A DNA stretch of 64,000 bases from Yponomeuta sedellus. Its lineage: Eukaryota; Arthropoda; Insecta; Lepidoptera; Yponomeutidae. The stretch covers positions 21,779,811-21,843,810 of the forward strand of contig OW203727.1 of NCBI GenBank assembly GCA_934045075.1. The letters run 5' to 3'. Shown here piece after piece: positions 39,842 through 49,029 of the stretch. The notes below the pieces were generated by a model that was given only the letters and a program-made list of their open reading frames with translations, ran no database searches and was not told the DNA's origin. Made by a program: the position numbers and the translations under genes. Every line of letters begins with the position of its first letter. Position 1 is the stretch's first letter.

Positions 39842-40215
39842 AAATCGATGTCAATCAAATGTCAACCCTTGTATGTCTCCACTACTGGGACACGAGTCTC
39901 TTCCTGCATCGTGCGAAGGTTAGGCCTTACTTCACTATAGGGGCCAAGGCCGGGTTGGTGGAGCATTGTAAGACAGGGCGGGCCTTACTGTCAGAAGTTC
40001 GAAAGCCGCCGCAAGGCCTCTGAATTTGCGTAACGACCGCCATCTATCGACGGCAGCCGGCACCCACTGCTTAGCGTGTCTTGCAAAGCACAGAATCGCT
40101 CGGAAAAATGCCACTAGCGTTAATCAAAGACGGTATACCCGTCCATGCACTGAACGCGCCCTGTTGCTATCATGATCGTTTAAGATCACTCAGGCAGTCT
40201 GGCCTACGAGCGATT
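39842..40215 (-). repeat. SINE-5S chimera (type II head, type I tail)
   Basis: The tail 'tgtatgtctccactactgg' and 'cttcctgcatcgtgcg' is type I; the head, antisense of 'gtaggccagactgcctgagt', 'gatcttaaacgatcatgat' and 'gtgcatggacgggtataccg', is type II. The reverse arrangement of the 31.9 kb chimera. Confidence 0.85.
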
Positions 40216-40219
40216 CGCA

Positions 40220-40722
40220 GATATATACGGAACGCCAATGTTCGGTTTTACGGTTACATTGTGGCAACGTCAGAAGTCAGTCACTCATAGTTACGTTCAA
40301 TGCTGCATTCGAAGCTTTTTTCAGATTTATTCCGTACTCTAACGATTTTCATTATTGCATGATGTTATTTCGGGAGAAAAACAATTCGAAATACTAATCG
40401 CTTATCGTGTCACTTTTGAAGATTAGTTGACGAATCATTGAATCTGAGAAGCGGAAGTTGAAGTTTTCATTTTGTAAAGAAAAATAGTCCAGCAAAACTA
40501 AGTCCTGAGACTATGACTGAGTGTCTAAGGTGTTCAACCATTCAGTTTGTGATGTTGTAATTTTTTTTATAAATAATACACTGGAATGACTTCAGCTCTG
40601 CGTTTTACTAATAAACAGAATAAAACCAGCAAAAAAACTTCATATAGATTCCCAGATTGCCTGTTGATGGCAATCTGGCTTCTAAATACCAATTATGTGA
40701 TTTTTTTTATAAAACTAGAAAC
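40220..40722. other. No gene seen
   Basis: Contains a short inverted repeat 'cccagattgcctgttgatgg' with 'caatctgg' near 40,652. The 96-codon frame at 40,586 runs into the foldback and is rejected. Confidence 0.4.
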
Positions 40723-40723
40723 A

Positions 40724-41035
40724 ACATTAAGGCGCTGGGGGATGCTACGTCGTGCCACCAATGAAATAAAAATGTTAACTTGTATTAAAATATCCACGAC
40801 ACAAGTTATGCGTAGTGTGGGTGCTACTGTATATAGTAATGTAAATTGTCTTCTGTGCGATAAATCTTTTTTATAATAATACGTTTTTTTTTTCAATAAG
40901 TTAACATCAAAAAACTACTATGACAACTATACTCTTTAAATTATGTTTTTTATCCCGCTGCTGGCGCTAGTGAGTACCCCCATCGCCTTAATGCTGCCAC
41001 CATACACACAAACAGCACCCGTTCACGAGCACGAG
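40724..41035. repeat. Foldback/MITE-like element
   Basis: Left arm 'cattaaggcgctgggggatg', 'gtgccaccaatgaaataaaa'; right arm 'tttttatcccgctgctggcg', 'cccccatcgccttaatgctg'. The inner part has 'gttaacttgta' and 'ataagttaaca'. The right flank 'caaacagcacccgttcacga' recurs at 23.38 and 62.58 kb. Confidence 0.7.
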
Positions 41036-41146
41036 ACAGTAGTCAGCCATCGCCTACCATCTCAACCATTTTGAAGGGTTTTAGGTGACCCGGTGACCAC
41101 TCCACCATTCGAAGAGAGAGAAAGAAGTGTCGGTATCTGGTATAAT

Positions 41147-42410
41147 ATGCGCTTGTTACTTCCTTACCTTTTTAAGGGTAAACCTATCTCGTTAAGGTAA
41201 ATCGCATAAAAACTTACACACAAACTCTTGTCACTCTATTCGTTGACAAAATTCCACGTATACCCACTGGCCGGAATTTCCTAGGAATTAGTAAAAAAAC
41301 CAGCTCAATCCGTTCTCTTTGCGGACAGAGAGAAAAAAGTGTCTAGAGAAGTGTCTATGCGCTTGTTACTTCCTTACCTTTTTAAGGGTAAATATCCGAC
41401 TTACCTCGTTACGGCGAAGCACATGAAAACTTACAAGCAAACTCTTGTCACTCTATTCATGGCCGGAATTTCCAAGGGATTAGTAGAAAAAGACTTAGAT
41501 TAGCTTAAGACAGGGCGCTGTGGCACTCATTAGGAGAGGGCTATGTCCAGCAGTGGACGACATAATATAGCCTGAAGAAGAAGGTAAAGAAGTTGAAAAA
41601 AACCAGCTCAATCCGTTCTCTTTGTGGACAGAGGAAAAAGTGTCAAGCGAAATGTCTATGCGCTCGTTACTTCCATACCTATTATGGGTAAACATCCGAC
41701 CTTCCTTGTTACGGCGAAGCGCATGAAAACTTACACGCAAACTCTTGTCACCCTATTTGTGGACAAAATTCCACAAATCCCCACTGGCCGGAATTTCGTG
41801 GGGATTAGTAGACAAAAACCGGCTCAATCCGTTTTCTTTGCCGACAGAAAGAAAAAAGTGTCTAGAGAAGTGTCTATGCGCTTGTTACTTACCTTTTTAA
41901 GACTAAATATCCGACCTACTTCGTTACGGCGAAGCACATGAAAACTTACAAGCAAACTCTTGTTACCCTATTCGTGGACAGAATTCCACAAATCCTCACT
42001 GGCCGGAATTTCCAAGGGATTAGTAGAAAAAAACCAGCTCAATCCGTTCCCTTTGCGGACAAAGAGAAAATAGTGCCTAGAGAAGAGTTTTTACGCTTGT
42101 AACTTCTTACCTCTTTAAAGGTTAACATCCAACCTACCTCGCTAAGGCCAAGCGCTTGAAACTCACACGCAAACTCTTTTCAGCTTACTCGTGGACAAAC
42201 ATTCCACCAATCCTCACTGGCCGGAATTTCCAAGAAATTATTAGAAATAAACCGCTCAATCCACTCTCCGAACGGAAAGAAGAAAAAAGTGTCTACATCT
42301 GGTATCCTGTGCGCTTGTTTCTTCCTTACCTTTTTAAGGGTAAACATCCGACCTACCTCGTTAAGGCGAAGCGCATGAAAACTTACACGCAAACTCTTAT
42401 ATCCTCGACT
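41147..42410 (+). repeat. Satellite-like array, six diverged units of about 208-222 bp
   Basis: Units start at about 41,147, 41,355, 41,651, 41,873, 42,088 and 42,307 with 'tgcgcttgttacttccttac' and 'ctttttaagggtaaacatcc', and contain 'gcgcatgaaaacttacacgc', 'aaactcttgtcac', 'actggccggaatttc' and 'accagctcaatccgttctct'. Unit 2 carries a roughly 88 bp RTE-like tail. Two frames of 91-105 codons read repeats of KRMKTYTQTLV, but frame is not kept across all units. Confidence 0.9.
41500..41590 (+). pseudogene. RTE-like LINE tail inserted in the satellite
   Basis: 'gcttaagacagggcgctgtg', 'gagggctatgtccagcagtg' and 'atagcctgaagaagaaggta'. It explains why the second satellite unit is longer than the rest. 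Only the last 30 codons of the LINE remain. Confidence 0.75.
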
Positions 42411-42414
42411 GCCT

Positions 42415-42810
42415 CCGCGCAATTTGCCTAACCGTTCGTGTTTCAGCTCCGGCGTAGTTTAACGCGTAGTTACGCGAATACAAAGTTGTAACATGCTCTT
42501 TAACTTACTAAGTAATGGCTCCTATAAACTTAAATGCGGAACACTCTGTACGTGGTAGTTGTGCGCCGGTTTTTTTTATTATGGCAGTCGGGTCGTTTGT
42601 GTTTGCCTGCGGTTGTGTGGGTGGTAGGCAGGAAAGTATTTTTACTTTTATTAGATGAATGGTTAAATTAAAAAAATTGGCTAAGGGCAAGTTGTCTTGC
42701 AAGTCAAGGATTCAGTACGACAAAAGAAGGCTTTTCCTAATTTTTTTTTTAAATTTTTTTAATCGTTTTATACAAAAGTGCAATCTCGAATTCATGAGAA
42801 TCACATTCTT
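42415..42810. other. No gene seen
   Basis: 'aacgcgtagttacgcgaata' at 42,461 is a small dyad. No coding features. Confidence 0.4.
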
Positions 42811-42814
42811 TTTT

Positions 42815-42990
42815 CATGCACTAACCTGTGCTAAGGACAATTTTTAAAAACCTATTTAGAGGCCCAAAATTCCACCCATGCCGGGACTCGAAGCCGCGAC
42901 CTCTGGCTAACAGTGCCAGCGCTCTCCCAACTGAGCTAATGGGCAACTTCCCAGCATCCGTGAAATTTCGAACCTCTTTACAATACCCTC
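42815..42990 (-). repeat. SINE-A, diverged, spacer truncated
   Basis: Minus-strand core at about 42,873-42,950; B box 'ggcttcgagtcccgg' is mutated. The spacer stops after 'tacaataccctct'. Confidence 0.8.
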
Positions 42991-43242
42991 TAGTTTATCA
43001 TTAGTAGCCAGGAAGTGCGTGCGTGCCACAGCGTAAGTTTTTATTCTGATAGATGTATAGAACTAATTATTCGCACATCTATTTTCAAACGAGGTTTCTC
43101 AACTCAATTCCATTTTTATTTCATGCCTTCAATGAAAAGTCTTCATAGATTGCACTTTTATTACTAACAATATCATCGCGGCATTCAAATCATCCAGATT
43201 TCAGCGTGTAAATGCAACCAGCCAAGTCAGAACGAAGAAACT

Positions 43243-43674
43243 TGTGGCAGGCCAGGGTATGCCACTTGCCACTTGTATATATACATATAAATCTGTTAAA
43301 TACCTAGTGATCGGAATCAATCACTCGAGCTAAGCAACGTCAGGTGCAGAATGGGTGAACCTCCCGTTACTACTGCAAGTGGCATTTTTCCGAGCGCTTT
43401 CGTGCTTCGCAAGGCACGCTAAGCCGTGGGTGCCGGCTGTCATGTAATGGCAGTCGTTAAGCCATGTCAGAGGCCTTATGAGCGGCTTGATAACTTCTGA
43501 CAGTGAGGCCCGCCACTATCTTAGAATCCTCTACCAACCCGGACTTGGCCCCCATGGTGGAGTCTGGCCTAACTTTCCTGCGATGTCCAACAGTGGGGAC
43601 ATGAGGGTTGAAATCAAATATATATAAAAAGATCTGTCAGGGACGCGGCAAGTGGCATACCTTGGTCTGCCACA
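43243..43674. repeat. Foldback with 28-base arms hosting a SINE-5S
   Basis: Left arm 43,243-43,270 ('tgtggcaggccagggtatgc', 'cacttgcc') and right arm 43,647-43,674 ('ggcaagtggcataccttggt', 'ctgccaca') pair with two G-T/A-C type differences. The loop DNA on both sides ('tatatatacatataaatctg', 'tatataaaaagatctgtcag') also partly pairs, and the SINE-5S lies between, so the SINE entered the loop of an existing hairpin element. Confidence 0.8.
43295..43615 (+). repeat. SINE-5S, type I
   Basis: 'cgagctaagcaacgtcagg' and 'gtgcagaatgggtgaacctc' form the 5S-like part; it has lost about 10 bp of the head. Tail 'caacagtggggacatgaggg'. Confidence 0.85.
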
Positions 43675-43812
43675 AATATTACAGGCATGATCCCTTGCCC
43701 TATGTCTAGAATCCCTAATCTCAATGTGTCTGTACTTTAATAATTACAATTTACTTTTATTTCAGACACAATGGATCCATATATTAGTATTATATAAAAG
43801 GAACTACTTAGG

Positions 43813-43957
43813 ACTACGTAAGTAACATATTTTAAACTTTCGCGACTTGAACACAATAGTGATCCCGATGACTGTAACGTCGTCGAAACGTAAAGGTAAA
43901 ATAGCAATAAACTACTTCGCGATTAAGCCCCAAAAATATTTTAACTACGTAAGTAAC
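43813..43957. mobile_element. Short insertion with 14-base direct repeats and a GAAACGT module
   Basis: 'actacgtaagtaac' stands at 43,813-43,826 and 43,944-43,957, exactly flanking 117 bp. The insert holds 'gtgatcccgatgactgtaac', 'gtcgtcgaaacgtaaaggta' and 'gcaataaactacttcgcg'. The order stem, GAAACGT, about 20 AT-rich bases, AATAAAC is the same as in the 14.5 and 46.1 kb arms, though the bases differ. This is probably a 3'-end-only copy of a distinct element. Confidence 0.65.
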
Positions 43958-44133
43958 TTTGCCATACTATGTACACTTTAATTAGAATTTCAAAATGCCT
44001 CTTTTTCACTTTGGTAGTGCTTCGATAAGTCCTTTGTAACCCGAAAAGAGCCAGAGAAAGAGGCACAACTTTGATTAGGCAGGAACTTTACAATTATAAA
44101 CTTGTTTCCTTCAGCTATTTTAAGGTGAGATCC

Positions 44134-44183
44134 AGTTTTGTCGACATTATAAACACGAGAGTGTTTATAATGTCGACAAAACT
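44134..44183. repeat. Perfect 23-base hairpin with a GAGA loop
   Basis: 'agttttgtcgacattataaa' plus 'cac' pairs completely with 'gtgtttataatgtcgacaaa' plus 'act'. Flanks 'agctatttt' and 'gaaatagt' extend it imperfectly. Confidence 0.9.
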
Positions 44184-44211
44184 CGATTGAAATAGTTCCG
44201 GTTTATTGATG

Positions 44212-44402
44212 GCTTCTATGGCGCAGCGGTAGCCCATCTGCCTACCATGCAAAGGTTCCGGGTTTGTTCCCCGACTGGGGACAAAACAACCCCAGGTCTT
44301 GGATGTTCACATGTTTGTGATGCCGTTGTTTCTTGTCCCCACGACACAGGTTAGCCTAGTGTGGGGCCAGAAGCAATGTATGTGCCTGTATGTAAATGTA
44401 AT
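44212..44402 (+). repeat. SINE-C, full length
   Basis: A box 'tggcgcagcggtagccc', B box 'gggtttgttcccc' (mutated), body 'ccccaggtcttggatgttca' and end 'gcctgtatgtaaatgtaat'. Confidence 0.8.
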
Positions 44403-44404
44403 TT

Positions 44405-44625
44405 TATGTGCTAGCTCACATAAACCAATACATGCGAACCCAGCTACGGGTCTCCTCACGGCGTTTTCCTTCACAACTAGCGTGTGGTATTACTACTGCA
44501 AATTAGCAGATACGCAACTTTGAAAATAAACAAAATTATTGGTGCATGGCGGCACTGGGAATCGAACCTGAATCTCTTGCTTACGAGTTCATTGCTTTGT
44601 CCACGGGGCTACCACCGCTTTAATT
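44405..44625 (-). repeat. SINE-B, directly following SINE-C
   Basis: Minus-strand head 'gcggtggtagccccgtggac' with B box 'ggttcgattccc', and spacer antisense of 'gttgcgtatctgctaatttg', ending at 'gaggagacccgtagctgg'. Confidence 0.8.
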
Positions 44626-44629
44626 ATTT

Positions 44630-45925
44630 TATCTCATTTCCATATTCTAAATTCGAAACATTGTCTCTGCATTAGAATACTCCGGGAGTGTAGCCTATCA
44701 TAAGCTTCACTTTACGATAACGATTAACGATACACGATTCGAATATTTGATAGATAGCGACACTTATACATTTTTAGGGTTTCGTAGTAAATAAGGAACT
44801 CTTATGGCTTAGTCATGTTAATCCATCTGTCCACGGCTTAGCTCAGAGATGATTAAAACTATCGCCACAACTCAGCTCAGAGACAATTGAAAATTTGGCA
44901 TAGATATACATAATATTATTCACGCCAACAAAATCGGATTAATCTTAAACACACATCTTAAAAAAAGTACGGAACTTCCCCTACTAGTAAATTAAGGTGA
45001 ATATTGTATACCTTCCCCAAATATACCCCATAGTGTAGGGTATCGTTACATTTACCGCTTTAAAATGTTCAAAGATTGAAAAAACTATTGTTCATTACGG
45101 GATCAGGGATCCTTTTGCAAAGTTATAAACTTTAAAGCGCAAATATTTGTGAGAGTGGTGACTCAGTAATATTTGCTGCCATCGAAACGGCAGAGGGGGT
45201 GCCCGAGCCGCGTCCGAGCACAACGTGCCACGTTTGTCCCTCGTCCATCAAAAGTCACCCCGCCTCATCTCCGGTCCGTTCTAATGCGGATAGACCTCCG
45301 TACGGCTTCAGTTATGTTGAAATGAGCTGAAAAATACTTTATTGTAAAACAGGGTTACGATGATGGTTACTGGCTACTTCTTAATTAGTTTTACAATAAT
45401 GAATGTAATTAGAAACTAAATTTAATTAGACTTAGGTAACAAAAGTTACTTATTTTAAGTTTAATTTGTTTAACGTAAGACTGCAGGGCCAGATCTCACA
45501 GAATCACAATCGCTAAAAATCACACATTGTTACATAACCACTATGTAAATCTCTTGTTTTCGTAACGAGTAACCTGTAATAGGTCCACAGCAGTCGAGTG
45601 GTTGAACCCTTTAGCTCAAAAGTACGTCTTTTGCCGGATGTTAAGCATCCTCTGCAAACGGCCTCTTGGCATGCTCTTCAGAGTTCCTGAGACGATCAAT
45701 AACTATTGACAATACTCAAATATTTCTTTTGCTTGAGTAAGTTTGAACATATTTATTAGCTTACCTATGCCATAAAGACAACACTTTTTATATAGCCTAT
45801 AATATACGTCCTACTGCAGGAAACAAGCGTTCTCTCAGATAGAGATATTATATCAATTACCACGCATCCCCATCGTGGGTTGGCAAATAAGCGCTGAGGT
45901 AGTTGAACACCTCAAACACTCATGT
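44630..45925. other. Long stretch without a gene
   Basis: AT-rich except 45,170-45,310, which is GC-rich ('gagggggtgcccgagccgcg', 'caccccgcctcatctccgg') but has no frame with recognizable features. I cannot classify that segment. Confidence 0.4.
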
Positions 45926-45927
45926 TT

Positions 45928-45990
45928 CCTCACGATACTTTTGCTTATCGTTAGCGAGTGGTATTGTAACTTCACAAATGACTAACTCAC
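45928..45990 (-). repeat. SINE-B fragment
   Basis: 'tgtttcctcacgatactttt' and 'gttagcgagtggtattgtaa' match the middle of SINE-B. Confidence 0.6.
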
Positions 45991-46039
45991 AATGTATTTG
46001 ATGTCTAAAATATGATGGAATAAATCTTGCCTAATTTAT

Positions 46040-46175
46040 GTCTTAATTAAAACTGTTTTAGTACGGATTTCACTCGTTTATGATATTTTTACAATTCTCC
46101 GACGTTTCGGCACTTTTACAGGTGCTGTGGTCTCGGATGACTGAGGTGGTAGACGTCTTTTTGAAAGCATTAACT
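46040..46175 (+). repeat. Single arm of the 14.5-kb palindrome family
   Basis: 'taattaaaactgttttagta', 'ctccgacgtttcggcacttt', 'tacaggtgctgtggtctcgg'. It extends past the palindrome centre into 'gactgaggtggtagacgtct' and 'ttgaaagcattaac', showing what lies beyond the arm in an unfolded copy. Confidence 0.8.
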
Positions 46176-46177
46176 TT

Positions 46178-46540
46178 TATACTATTTTTATTTTTAATGC
46201 ACTAACCCGTGCTAAGGACAATTTTTAAAAACCCTATTTAGAGGCTAAAAATTCCACCCGTGCAGGGACTCGAACCACCCGCGACCTCTGGCTATCCGTG
46301 CCAGCGCTCTTTCCAACTGAGCGACTCACCGGCATCAGTGAAATTTCGAACCTCTACACTATTCTCTGTATTACGTACAGGCAGCGACATCTGGCTGAAG
46401 TAAATTGCATCACTTACAGCCCCGACCACCTACTTTGCAGTTAGATTTTTACATCGGAATGATATCGCTGTACCCACATGATTATACTATTTTTCTTTTT
46501 AATGCACTAACCCGTGCTAAGGACAATATAAATAGTATAA
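46178..46540 (-). repeat. SINE-A unit plus part of a second
   Basis: Core at about 46,255-46,325 with a 3-base insertion (acc) in the B-box side and a deletion next to the A box. It runs through the whole spacer into a second 'aatgcactaacccgtgctaa' at 46,500. Confidence 0.85.
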
Positions 46541-46544
46541 TAAT

Positions 46545-46915
46545 AAAAATAGTATAACCTATGATGATCCAAGACGGTCAATGAGTACTTCAATCCCGTA
46601 GAACTGACAAAGGTTTTGTCAATTGCAACTAACCGTCTCACAGCCTCTTGGTACGCTCTTCACTGCTTTTCCAGCCAGTCCTGTTGTTGAGTACGCACTT
46701 TTAACCTCCACTGTACACTTGCCTTTGTACTCTGCGGTTAATGGCTTGAACGTACCTGTAGAGCTGTTGTTTCGTGAGCGGGTATTTCACACTCCAGTGC
46801 ACTGGTTAGAACCACTGGTCTTGCTAAGATTTTAATAGTGAAAATTTGTATTTTTACACTTATTTTAATGAAAGTTTTCATAATCAAATCAAATTATTTT
46901 TATATTAATTTAAAG
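46545..46915. other. No gene seen
   Basis: Two 70-codon frames without domains. 'cagcctcttggtacgctctt' recalls 'ggcctcttggcatgctcttc' at 45.66 kb, pointing to an unclassified repeat shared by these two spots. Confidence 0.4.
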
Positions 46916-46919
46916 AATT

Positions 46920-47030
46920 TACTTTCACTCCATCCAAAGTTTTGTCTGGAAGATATGGCTCTAAGCTATGAGACCGCCAACTGCATAAAATTAATTAGAT
47001 TCAATAAATCATGTTTTTTTTTTGTTTTGC
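46920..47030 (+). mobile_element. LINE 3' tail
   Basis: 'ccatccaaagttttgtctgg', 'aagatatggctctaagctat', 'gagaccgccaactgcataa'. Pairing of 'tggctctaag' with 'agctatgaga' mirrors the small stem-loop typical of these LINE tails. Confidence 0.65.
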
Positions 47031-47104
47031 AACAAAACAAAGCTTATTAAGTGTGCTTTATCTTCCTTCTGTGTGCTAAAATTTACCTACATTATGTTTG
47101 CTGA

Positions 47105-47155
47105 ATGCCAATGGACAAAGTATTTTCAATTTCAATTTCAATTTCACGTTGCGTA
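47105..47155 (+). repeat. (AATTTC)n short repeat
   Basis: About four units of AATTTC at 47,127-47,151 ('tttcaatttcaatttcaatt'). Confidence 0.85.
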
Positions 47156-47339
47156 TGAGAAACAAAAAGAAAGACATTAGACAGTTACAACACAGAAAAA
47201 GATAGACTGTAACAATAAGTGAGTACATGAACAACAACAGAAAAAAACGCAGTACACACATAGATGACAAACAGAGACCAAAAAAAATATGAACATAGTT
47301 GTACTCAACAACTCACAACATAACTCAGCTGACTTAGCG

Positions 47340-47525
47340 TTGTGCCGAGGCAGTGAGCCCTTCTCCTGGTGGTTGTTTCCCACTGACGGGCATAGGCCTT
47401 CCTCATTTCAATCCAGAGTTTTGTGTCTTGGATCACCTCAGACCCCTCCAGCAGATGTTGGTCGAGATCATTTCTCTACCGCCTCCAAGGCCGGCCCCGA
47501 CTTTTATGTCCGCCGTGTCAACAGT
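47340..47525 (-). pseudogene. RTE-like LINE C-terminal tail
   Basis: Minus strand: RPWRR, stop, RNDLDQHLLEGSEVIQDTKL, WIEMRKAYARQWETTT. Same subfamily as 1.1 and 30.5 kb, more decayed. Confidence 0.7.
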
Positions 47526-47526
47526 A

Positions 47527-48213
47527 CGTATACGCATATACTCTCTCTTCTATATTGCATACTGTTCAATCCAACTACTCCTTCCTATCTAAAAGAGCGC
47601 TTCGAGTTTCTTTACTCCTCTCATAACCTTACTCTTCGCTCTTCCCAAAACCTGCTCCTAAAAATCCCATCCCATCACACCACTATCTACGGTTGTTCCT
47701 TCACCGTGCAGGCAGTTCGATTATGGAATGCCTTACCGGTGGAGGTACGGAAAGCCAAATCCCTTCCCATTTTTAAGGCTATGGTAAAGGAGTTCTATCT
47801 CACTACGACACTGCAATACTGTTATCATTTAATTTTGTAATATTGTCCTGCTGTTGTTGTGTTCTACTTATGTCCTTTGAATGTGTATATTTTGTTAATT
47901 ATTTAAGTATTTATATATAATAATAATTTTTTATTTTTGTATATGTAAATTATTTGTATGTATCTGTTGATAATTTTATTTATTCAAACTGTTATTTAGG
48001 CATGTATTTATATAGGAACCTCTGAAATTATCGTTTTCTATGTTTTTTTGTACATGTACTTCCTTCTCTAATGTATTAGTCCAATTCATCCAAAGGTTGT
48101 CTGGAAGAGATCACTTTTAGTGATAAGGCCGCCGTCTGTACTCTTAGGTTAAGTAATATCTGTGTAATTTCCATTTTTATGTAATATAAAGTGTTCTCTA
48201 TCTATCTATCTAC
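47527..48213 (+). mobile_element. CR1-like LINE, C-terminal end and 3' UTR
   Basis: The frame to 47,840 reads YTHILSLLYCILFNPTTPSY, LKERFEFLYSSHNLTLRSSQ, then CSFTVQAVRLWNALPVEVRK and AKSLPIFKAMVKEFYLTT. It aligns well with the C terminus of the 9.6-11.7 kb LINE (HILSLLYSVLFNPASPTYLK). The UTR has 'gttgtctggaagagatcact', 'gtgataaggccgccgtct' and a final (TCTA)n. The 183-codon frame that begins at 47,289 is a chimera of antisense RTE tail and this LINE. Confidence 0.85.
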
Positions 48214-48214
48214 G

Positions 48215-48548
48215 TATAAGACAAAAAAATCCTCATGCACAACGAAAGTTGCACAACAAATCCTCTTTTCGTTCAATACTCACTCTTAAATCATACGCAG
48301 GAAGACCTACTGAGAGCTACCCTAGAGTAAGTTAAGAGTACGTTCCATCTCAATTACTTACTTGCTCTTGAAACTGAAAAGTTGTACAAAGGAATGGCGA
48401 ACAAGATGTAGCTACAAAGAGGGACTGGACAAAAATCAAGTCTTACTAAATAGAGTAGACTTGTTTTAGCTACAAAGGCTGTAGTCGTTCCTTTGTCACG
48501 GAAACGAAGTAAAAGTGGAACAGTAAGACTGAAAATCTGGCGGACATG
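48215..48548. other. No gene seen
   Basis: No recognizable features; 66-codon minus frame without domains. Confidence 0.4.
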
Positions 48549-48551
48549 TGT

Positions 48552-48925
48552 CATGTAAGTATCATCAACCCATTATGTCCCCACCGAGAGGCACGGGTCT
48601 CTTCCCTGAGGAAGGTATAGGCCATACCTTCCTCATGGGGACCAACTCCGGATTGGTGGAGACTTGCAAGACTAGAGACTGGTCTTACTGCCAGAAGTTT
48701 TCAAGCCACCCTAAGGCTTCTGACTAGGCTTAACGACTGCCATCTATCGACGGCAGCCGGCACCAACTGCTTAGCGTGCCTTGGGAAGCGCGGAACCGTT
48801 CGGATAAATGCCACTAGCGTTAGTCATAGACGGTTTACCCATACATGCACTGAACGCGCGTTGTATTGCTTAACCTTCGTGATCGTTTAAGATCATTCAG
48901 GCAGCCGGGGCTACGGACATGTTTC
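48552..48925 (-). repeat. SINE-5S, type II, full length
   Basis: From antisense 'gtagccccggctgcctgaat' (48,915) through 'gatcacgaaggttaagcaat' and 'gtgcatgtatgggtaaaccg' to 'ggggacataatgggttgatg' (48,560). One of the closest matches to 5S rRNA in the window. Confidence 0.9.
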
Positions 48926-48939
48926 AACCAAATAGTGAC

Positions 48940-49022
48940 TACCACATTGGCTTAGCGGTATAACGTCTGATTCCCATGCCGAAGGTCGTGGGTTCAATTC
49001 CCACTGGGGGGTCGCCGTAGAA
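48940..49022 (+). repeat. tRNA-like sequence, probably a SINE head
   Basis: A-box-like 'ttggcttagcggtataac' and B box 'gggttcaattccc' at tRNA spacing. The outer arm 'gactacc' pairs partly with 'ggggggtc', but the anticodon arm does not fold well, so I do not call a working tRNA. Confidence 0.5.
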
Positions 49023-49029
49023 ATGGCCT

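Noticed and set aside
43845..43900. A complete hammerhead ribozyme around 'gatgactgtaacgtcgtcg'
   Set aside because: The CTGATGA core is imperfect (ccgatga) and the closing base pair of stem II does not form, so I report only the shared layout.
48552..48925. A true 5S rRNA gene
   Set aside because: Only the central control region resembles 5S rRNA. The outer stem is missing and the sequence continues into a SINE body.
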